Source: Ixodes scapularis (lineage: Eukaryota; Arthropoda; Arachnida; Ixodida; Ixodidae). Taken from it: a stretch of DNA of 64,000 nt. A model generated the notes under the pieces. That model was not told where the DNA came from, ran no database searches, and saw only the letters and a program-made list of their open reading frames with translations. Shown piece by piece: positions 57,252 to 64,000 of the stretch. Made by a program: the position numbers and the translations under genes. The stretch is from contig NW_024609836.1 of the NCBI RefSeq assembly GCF_016920785.2, forward strand, positions 5,574,406-5,638,405, in the 5' to 3' direction. Position 1 is the stretch's first letter. Each line of letters begins with the position of its first letter.

Positions 57252-58685
57252 GCACCGTCATGCCCATACAAAAATGTCCTATGATCGGCTATAGAAACTT
57301 TTTTGTATGGTCGGCTTTAGCTATTCGGCCCAATTAGCTAAAATTTTCTATGGCTGTCTTTAGCATTTTTTACGGTCGCCATTATGGGCCTCTTTAGCTT
57401 TGTCTATGGCCCTATTGCTGTCCATCCATAGCGCTCTTTAGCTTTCCTAACAATTGGCTAAAGTCTTCTCTATGGCTTACCCTATGGCTCTCTTTAACTT
57501 TAAAAACTATTTTACCTAAGTTCCCCCGACTTGTGAACGCTACATGGTAGATATACATACTTCTATGAACACACAAAATAAAGAGAAGACAAGCAGAACA
57601 CTACCCCACACAACGGTAAAAAAGCTACGACGCCGGAGCGAACATATAGTATGTTCGCACTAGCTGTATATATGGCAGTCTAATTTTTGAGTCCGACTTT
57701 GCCGGTGACCCATTATTTTTCGCAAAAACACGGAGGGGCGGAGCAAATATTTCTCGTACTTAATACATTATATGAATTGTCTCTTGAAATAGCCCCCATC
57801 TCTTAATTCAACACCCTAAAAAAGCAAATGTAGATTATTAGACTAATTAACAATCTGTATTAATTATATCCTTAATAGGTTTGATGAATCACGTTGACAA
57901 TGCAGTGATGACCCGAAGTACACCAGTGCTGAAAATTGCAATCAAGCTATTGCTTCATTGCAGTGTTCGGCGCCAGTATAATTGATTTTTACTTTTGGGG
58001 GTAGTAATTAATTTTAATAGTTGCACAAGTATTTTAATAGATTTTTCAAACAAACAATATTACTGCTTTTCACGACTCGCTGCAACAGCACAGAACATGT
58101 TTTGTCACCGGCATTACAGAAATTTAGTATTGATTTAATTTTCTAACTTGGAGTGTTTTTACTATAAAAGTAAGCGTCGGTAGTGATTTTCTATAGGCGT
58201 GGAAAGAAATTTTTTAAATTCTTAGTCTTTAGACTCGGGGCCGTAAATTTTGCTATAGAAGGGTAAAGACAGTTTATTGGTTTCCAATCTTTAAACTCGG
58301 GGCAAAATAATTTTTTTATAGGCGGGTCAAAAATATTTATTGGTTCGCCGTCTTTAGACATGGGGCCATATAATTTTCTATAGGCGTCTAAAGAAATGTT
58401 ATTGATTCACAGTCTTTAGAATCAGGGCCATAATATTTTCTCTAGAAAGCTAAAGACTATTTATTGGTTCCCAGTCTTTAGGCTTGTAGTCATAGAATTT
58501 CCTATAGGCGGGTAAAGTAAATGTATTAATTCCCAGTCTTTAGACGGAGGGCCATTGATTTTTCTATAGCTGGCTGCAGCTGTCTTGATGGATTTCTATG
58601 GCCGACCATAGAGGGCCATAGGGGGGGATATCCTGCCACATAATTTTCCATAGACGGCCATAGACTATTCTTGTATGGGCGGTGC
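57252..58685. mobile_element. 1.4-kb TIR element with internal degenerate repeats
   Basis: Left end GCACCGTCATGCCCATACAA and right end, reverse-complemented, GCACCGCCCATACAAGAAT. The following ~25 bases are also similar (CGGCTATAG/CGTCTATGG). The interior has two repeat zones built on CTATGG and CTTTAG words. No transposase and no clear target duplication. Confidence 0.65.
58185..58570 (+). repeat. Degenerate tandem repeat, unit about 60 bp
   Basis: About six units, each with CTATAGGCG, then TAAAG, TTATTGGTT and CAGTCTTTAGAC, before a CGGGGCCATA-like segment. It lies inside the 57252-58685 element and seems to be an expansion of its subterminal motif. Confidence 0.7.
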
Positions 58686-61600
58686 TCTTTGAGCGCTTTC
58701 TACATCAATGGTTAAACTCATCGCGCACATCGGTTCGATATTCGACGTTTTGTTCTTTGCGTGATCGCTTTAGCCGGGGACGCAATGCGAAGAAAGGCGG
58801 CAAGCGCCATGACGGCGCAATTTCTGGCCCCGATTGATTTGCTATATCGGGTCGTATAGACCATTGCATCGCTTATAGCTCGGGGGGGAAAGAACTTGAG
58901 TCACTGAGCTGTGGACGCGTGCGCAGGGTCTGGCAAACCGCAGTGCAGAGGAACAGAAAGCGCTAAGTGGCTTTCCACAGCCCAGCACTCAAAGATGTCA
59001 GCACGCAGAACCCTGCAAAGGTTTATATACAGTCAGCTGCAATTGGACCTGGCGAAAAACGGAGTATATAAGTTTCAAGTTTAATTTCTTTCGGATCAAC
59101 CGAAAGGGGAACAGGAACTAAATACAGAAAATGTCTAACAAACACCTCTCCCCTTTGCAGTTCGTACATATGGTAACCAGTATAATGTCCTTCGAGCAGC
59201 TGTATACACAAGCGATTCAAAGTCATGTCTTTATACGATATCATCCAGAGAGGATCACAAGTAGTAGTATAGATTATGAAAAAAACTTTTTTTTCACAAG
59301 TTTCTTATATAATCCTAGAGTTGCAGCTTCAAAAGGGAGTTTTAGAATAAGGAACTTGATCGTTTTGGGTCGCTCGAGCAACTTCAGGCGACGGACTGCA
59401 CATCTGCCGAACTTCTGCGAATGCATGATGGCTACGCTTAAGGCTGCCCCGAGTATCTAAACGATGTTGTTGTTGATGATGCTGCTGTTGTATCTCTAAC
59501 TCTCACGTACTGTAATCAGTTTTGCCGGAAAGCCATATACACTCAAAGCGGTAGAAAACAGCGCAAAAAAGACGCGGGACAAGAACTCAAAATACAGAAA
59601 CACTGCACTAATTTACAATTTCGTTTTTTTTTTTCATTCGAGACATAATGGCATTAAAAAAGAAAAAAGAAACAAACACGAAGTCATGAGTTTGCGCCGT
59701 GCTTTTGACATCTTGTTTTTTTTCTGTATATTTTTGCGCTCTTTTTTCCTCTTACAAATACAACCGGACTAGCCAAATTTCAAACCCTATTACTCATGAA
59801 GCATCTGCCTTCCAGTGTAAACTATAGCCAATACAATTATATTGCAATAAATTGTCATAAAAATATTCTCAGATATGTCATCTACAAAGGAAAGTGCTAT
59901 TATAATTTAATGTTCTACAGGGAATGGTACCACAGAAAAGACACTCACTGGATGGGCCCATGACAGTTCTGCCAGAAACCACGACGAGCACCACTTGAAG
60001 GAGAGCGAAACAAAAGAACGTCTTCATTGTTTGCTTCTCACGGGAAGAACTAGGGATTGCGAAAAATATTTACGATTTATCGATAATTAGTAAACATCCG
60101 AGGGCTATTAGCAACTACTTAAATTGCTATACATGGGACGGATGAATTCCTAGAATCCGCACGTTATAGACGCTATATCCGCGATATATATTTTATTAAC
60201 CCGCGCAGTATTCAAAATGTTGTGGTTTTTAATGCCTCTCGAGTATAATCGTAATAAAACTATTAAAAGAGCTATAGCCGCGCAGTCGAAGTTTTTATCG
60301 TCGTTCCCCGATCAAAATGAAGACTCGTTTTGATTGGGACACTCCTTTTGATCGAAATCTGAATGATAAACATTTATTGCCGCAATATTGCTTTTACGCG
60401 TTAAGGTCATAAATTGTATACCTTGAGCAGGTTCCTCGCATTATTACGCTCCGTTTTACATTACCCCCGGCCAACCCTAAGACCCGATGCAGACATTCGA
60501 GCATTGTCATACGGGGCTCCTCGTCTTTTGTGGCTTCTTGCGTGTCTTTTTTACTTAGTGTGATATATCCAGCCGTCTGTGGCAAGCGTACAAAAATGAT
60601 GAACGCCCACACGATGCACTACTCACGCCGATTCATTGAGTTCACGGTATCCAGTTGGTTGCGTATCCAATTGCTGGTATCCAATTGCAGTGTAACGCAA
60701 TCCCATCCCGTGAATCGGTTTCATTGTAGGCTTACTTATGTAGACTAGTCACCTGAAGGAAAAAGGAGGAAAAAAGGTAGTAAAGGCGCGCTTTCCTCCC
60801 TTCTACTGACCCGTCACCAAGCGGACACGAGAAGAAGGGAGGAACCGCACTGTATTTCTCCTTCACCAGTCATGAGGGAGAAGTGTACCGCCCTCACGCC
60901 TAATATTCTTTAGGTTTCGTTTTCTTCGAGCACGTCGCGCGCGTTGTTTAATGAATGTTGTGGAGATGATAGAGCTTCGGCGAAAGCGAAAGCCGCCTGT
61001 AATTCCGTCTCCCAGTCGAAACGTGCAGAAAATTTAGGTTGCACTAATGCATTTTACCACCAATTTTATCATACGAGAAAACGAAGCCGTTAGAAAGTTT
61101 GAAGTTCCGGAGAAGTGCCAGCTGCACTGGGAGTGCTATGTACACTGGGATAAATGGAAGTCTCCGCATAGCGGAACGACATGTGAACGTTAACGACGTT
61201 TTGCAAACCGCAGGAACTGCGTCCGTGACGGAAAGGTTTTGCTGCCGGGTGCCTGGGAACCTTTTCTGGCGAGTTCGGTTTTGTTTTTCGATGCCGACTG
61301 CCAGCCGGCACTCAACGTGCTTTTGTATATCTGCGTGCCAGCAACATAGCAGCAACGTCGAGATGGCAGTGTTGCGCGTTGTGAACGGAACACTGGAATT
61401 ATCGCCGCTGTGACCGCGTGTTGGCGTATCAATGGTATAAGAACAAGGTGAGACTACGTAAACTGTCGGGCCTCGATGCCGCCGGTCGGGCCCTGATCGG
61501 AGGGGGCGGGGTGCCGGAGGTTAACATTTCACTTTACATTGAAGAGCTTTAAGACCTCTTTTGAGGAATTAGGGTGCAACCGATCGACCTGCGCATAGTG

Positions 61601-61845
61601 ATGTTTAAACAATGATCTTTACCGTAGAGTGGGCAACGCGACTGCCGTCGGTGATGCCCTGTTGTCTCCAACCCGAGAGCGATTGCGCTCTGGGGAAAGG
61701 ACTGAACAGTATGGAAAAATGACGGAAAGTACGTATAATTACACTTTGGTATTTTACAGTTAAGGAAAAATGGCAAGTAAAATTTACAAAACAACAACAA
61801 CTACGACAACAAAGATATATTTTTATTTTGCTTTATAAACACATT
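58686..61845. other. No gene recognised
   Basis: About 3.2 kb. No protein domains, tRNAs or clear element ends were recognised. Frames near 59131 and 61099 are unsupported. Confidence 0.5.
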
Positions 61846-62126
61846 AGTTTCCTATACTTCGTTTCAGCTTCAGTCCGAGCGCGGCCGATGTTATGAGCTG
61901 AAGGGCCAATCAAACAGCGCAAAAAGCGCACCGTCATGGCGTGCTCTCTGCGAGTGATAGGACTAGCCGGTGGAGGAGCGCGCACAGAGAAACGGCGAAT
62001 ACCAGCTGGTCCTATCAACTTCAGAGAGCACGCCACGACGGTGCGCTTTTTTGGCTGTTTGATTGGCCCTTCGGCTCATAACATCGGCCGCGCTCGGACC
62101 AAACCCGAAACGAAGTATAGCGAAAC
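61846..62126. repeat. 281-bp foldback element
   Basis: Arms of about 120 bp: AGTTTC-CTATACTTCGTTTC... on the left, through GAGCGCGGCCGATGTTATGAG and GGGCCAATCAAACAGC, repeats as reverse complement on the right (62004-62126). The centre is about 35 bases. No target duplication is clear. Confidence 0.8.
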
Positions 62127-62185
62127 TGCTCTCGAAGTGGCGCGCTAGCGCAAGAAGTTTTCGCGATCACTACGGCGTAGCTCAG

Positions 62186-62331
62186 GGGCCCTAATCTGGA
62201 CGCTTGGCGAAAAAGTCGGCGAGAAATCCCGCGGCTCTGATTGGCCGGCGCCAAGGTCAAGTGCGACGTTGGCCAATCAGGCCCGCCAGATTTCTCGCCG
62301 AATTTCTCGCCAAGTGTCCAGATTAGGGCCC
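62186..62331. mobile_element. 146-bp TIR MITE with CAG duplication
   Basis: Ends GGGCCCTAATCTGGAC and its exact reverse complement, flanked by CAG (62183-62185 and 62332-62334). The interior keeps inverted symmetry (CTTGGCGA, GATTGGCC/GGCCAATC). Superfamily not assigned; 3-bp duplications occur in PIF/Harbinger and CACTA-type elements. Confidence 0.75.
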
Positions 62332-62334
62332 CAG

Positions 62335-63067
62335 TACACATAAAAGCTGCCGCCACCCGCGGCTTTAAGTGCATTCAAGTAGATTGAAAAGCCATTTCGC
62401 TGCACATGAAGTATCGCTTCCAGCTGAGAGAATAGCCCTCTGCGGAGAGTAATTAACGACGGCAATTACAGCCGCACGCGAACCGCACACACAGAAAAAT
62501 AAATACTCCAGGATGGTTTCATTTGAAATCGAACACGCTTGTCAAGGTGGGTCATTCGATTTTTTTTTGAAAAAATATATGTAATTGCTCCATTTCTGGA
62601 AAGAACAAAACCGCATTTCAAACTTTAAAAAAAAATATTTCGCTTCACAAAAAAATTCTTGAGTGGAGCAGGGTGAAAATCTGTTTTTTACTCCGTGATT
62701 TTTCTACCCAGTTCTGTACGCTGGTATGAATACGGAAAGCATAGAAAACTCGCAGTAATTTTTTGTGCTCTTTTATGTTATTTGGACTATTTTATAGTTC
62801 AAAGGAAAGTACTTTTGTAGTTTTGTTTATTGAGGTAAAAAATGACAAACTTCGACTCCTTGACAATCCGGTGACATCTTCAGAGCCTTGTAACTCATGA
62901 GTTATTATATTTGTCACTTATTAAATACTATGCGGGTGTAGCCCTATGCATGGGATATCGACGGGCATAAGTTTGGTTTATTTTAATTTCACTGAATTTT
63001 TTATATAAAATTTGAAATATTGAAAATGAAATTAACCGATATTTTGAACTCACTTTATCAAAAAAGG
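62335..63067. other. No gene recognised
   Basis: AT-rich; nothing recognised. Confidence 0.5.
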
Positions 63068-63286
63068 TCATTTATTATTTCGTTCATTTTTTTTATTATT
63101 GCTGCCGATCATATGAACTTTCAATTGGCTCGATGCGATTTCCCCCTTTTCTTGTCGTATCTTCTCAAGAAGTGATCGAAATCGCTCCCACGTTCTCTGA
63201 ACGGCCAAACGCAGTTTCCGCAGGTCGGCTTCGCTGCAAAGACTATACTGCTTATTTGTGTGTTCAAATGCAGCGGTTAAATTCAT
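63068..63286 (-). CDS. Possible exon: basic helical peptide frame
   Basis: On the minus strand a GTGTTCTCAG acceptor-like site precedes ATG at 63286. A 72-codon frame follows (CSEADLRKLRLAVQRTW, then RFRSLLEKIRQEKGEI), helix-rich and charged. The stop is at 63068. Family unknown; it lacks a donor or further exons. It could be an exon or chance. Confidence 0.25.
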   Translation of the reverse strand: MNLTAAFEHTNKQYSLCSEADLRKLRLAVQRTWERFRSLLEKIRQEKGEIASSQLKVHMIGSNNKKNERNNK

Positions 63287-63346
63287 TCTGACTGAGAACA
63301 CTCGTGCTTGGCTACATTGTATTTTATTAATTTTTAATGATGGCAA

Positions 63347-64000
63347 TTGACATTCCTTAGTCTCATATTTAGCGGTGCAGCGGATGTTCCATCATCCGAT
63401 GTTTAAAGCCAGGGCACAAAGGGCGAAGAAAACGGAACGAGCTCTTCATGTAGCCAGACCGGGGTCATATATCTGTTTGTGCTATACCCAGGTTGTAAGG
63501 CACGTACAGCACGCCCGGCCCTTCGCGCTATAGGCCGATCCTCGTTACACCCAGGAAGCATCCGGCACGGGCGCCAATCCATGATGTGTCTTGTCGCGTG
63601 CGATCAAATAACAATGTAATCGCCTGTTCTTTATTGTCAGCGTGTATATCAAGAATATGTAATATTTCATGCCCCTCTTTAAGAAGGAAGAGCGGTTTGC
63701 AGAAAAAAAGTGAGGAAAAAGGACTGAGTTTACATGAAGCGAAGACAATTTTTTACAGAACACAAGCACCAATTGGCGATAAATAGTCACTTTTATTAAT
63801 TAACGCTAATATATTTAGGATGCGCTTGTAAAACATTATGTTGTCGTGCTTTTAATAGTCCAGTTCACGAGCAACGCAATATTGGAACTTTTTGACTACG
63901 GCATCGGCTTGCCTGTGGAGACGATCTGGTTGTGCTGAACTTTGTACCGCAGCGGTCGGATGCACCAGAGACGTTCAACAGCGTGGTGAGTCGAGACGGA
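63347..64000. other. No gene recognised
   Basis: No supported features up to the window end. Confidence 0.5.

Noticed and set aside
1..64000. CRISPR arrays, rRNA genes, prophage or bacterial operons
   Set aside because: No regularly spaced repeats, rRNA sequence or bacterial gene organisation was seen; the window is eukaryotic.

Overview
The window looks like a large, repeat-rich arthropod genome, most likely a chelicerate and probably a hard tick. This is inferred from the style of the LINE and Ty3-type elements, a GIY-YIG Penelope-like element, an R2-like element and one divergent secreted-type Kunitz exon. There are no bacterial operons, phage genes or CRISPR arrays. Nearly all recognisable coding sequence belongs to mobile elements. 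The best host-gene evidence is one Kunitz-domain terminal exon on the minus strand (56751-56935).

Layout. 1-3.9 kb: a Penelope-like element (PLE) with an uninterrupted RT plus GIY-YIG reading frame, followed by a near-perfect 167-bp inverted repeat carrying TATA-like boxes. 4.4-7.4 kb: a 1.2-kb non-autonomous hAT element with a perfect 8-bp target duplication, sitting in a minus-strand open frame, then a decayed Ty3-type gag. 8.7-9.8 kb: two TTAA-flanked foldback elements.

9.98-28.5 kb is a nest of insertions that can be unpicked from target duplications. A short terminal-inverted-repeat (TIR) family is split by LINE-A (plus strand, 10060-27513, 14-bp duplication). LINE-A contains a TAA-flanked TIR element (10320-11735) and the minus-strand LINE-B (12428-22944, 13-bp duplication). 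LINE-B is split by a Ty3-type LTR retrotransposon (13724-18059, 141-bp LTRs). All the coding regions in the nest carry stops or frameshifts.

27.5-40 kb: copies of the outer repeat family, a TTA-flanked TIR element (29957-30503), a tRNA-like SINE head, a long CA microsatellite and long stretches with nothing recognised. 40.37-43.5 kb: an R2-type LINE frame (zinc finger, Myb-like, RT, restriction-like endonuclease) broken only by two in-frame stops and not sitting in rDNA. 45-64 kb: foldback elements, a 3.5-kb structure with about 670-bp inverted arms, a hAT transposase C-terminal remnant, the Kunitz exon with its polyadenylation signal, a 1.4-kb TIR element with internal degenerate repeats, and two small elements near 62 kb.

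The elements do not work together. Each LINE would have encoded its own RNA-binding ORF1 and nicking/reverse-transcribing ORF2. The LTR element would have used a tRNA primer and an integrase. The many short TIR elements lack a transposase and would have depended on one supplied elsewhere. Only the PLE frame looks intact enough for recent activity.
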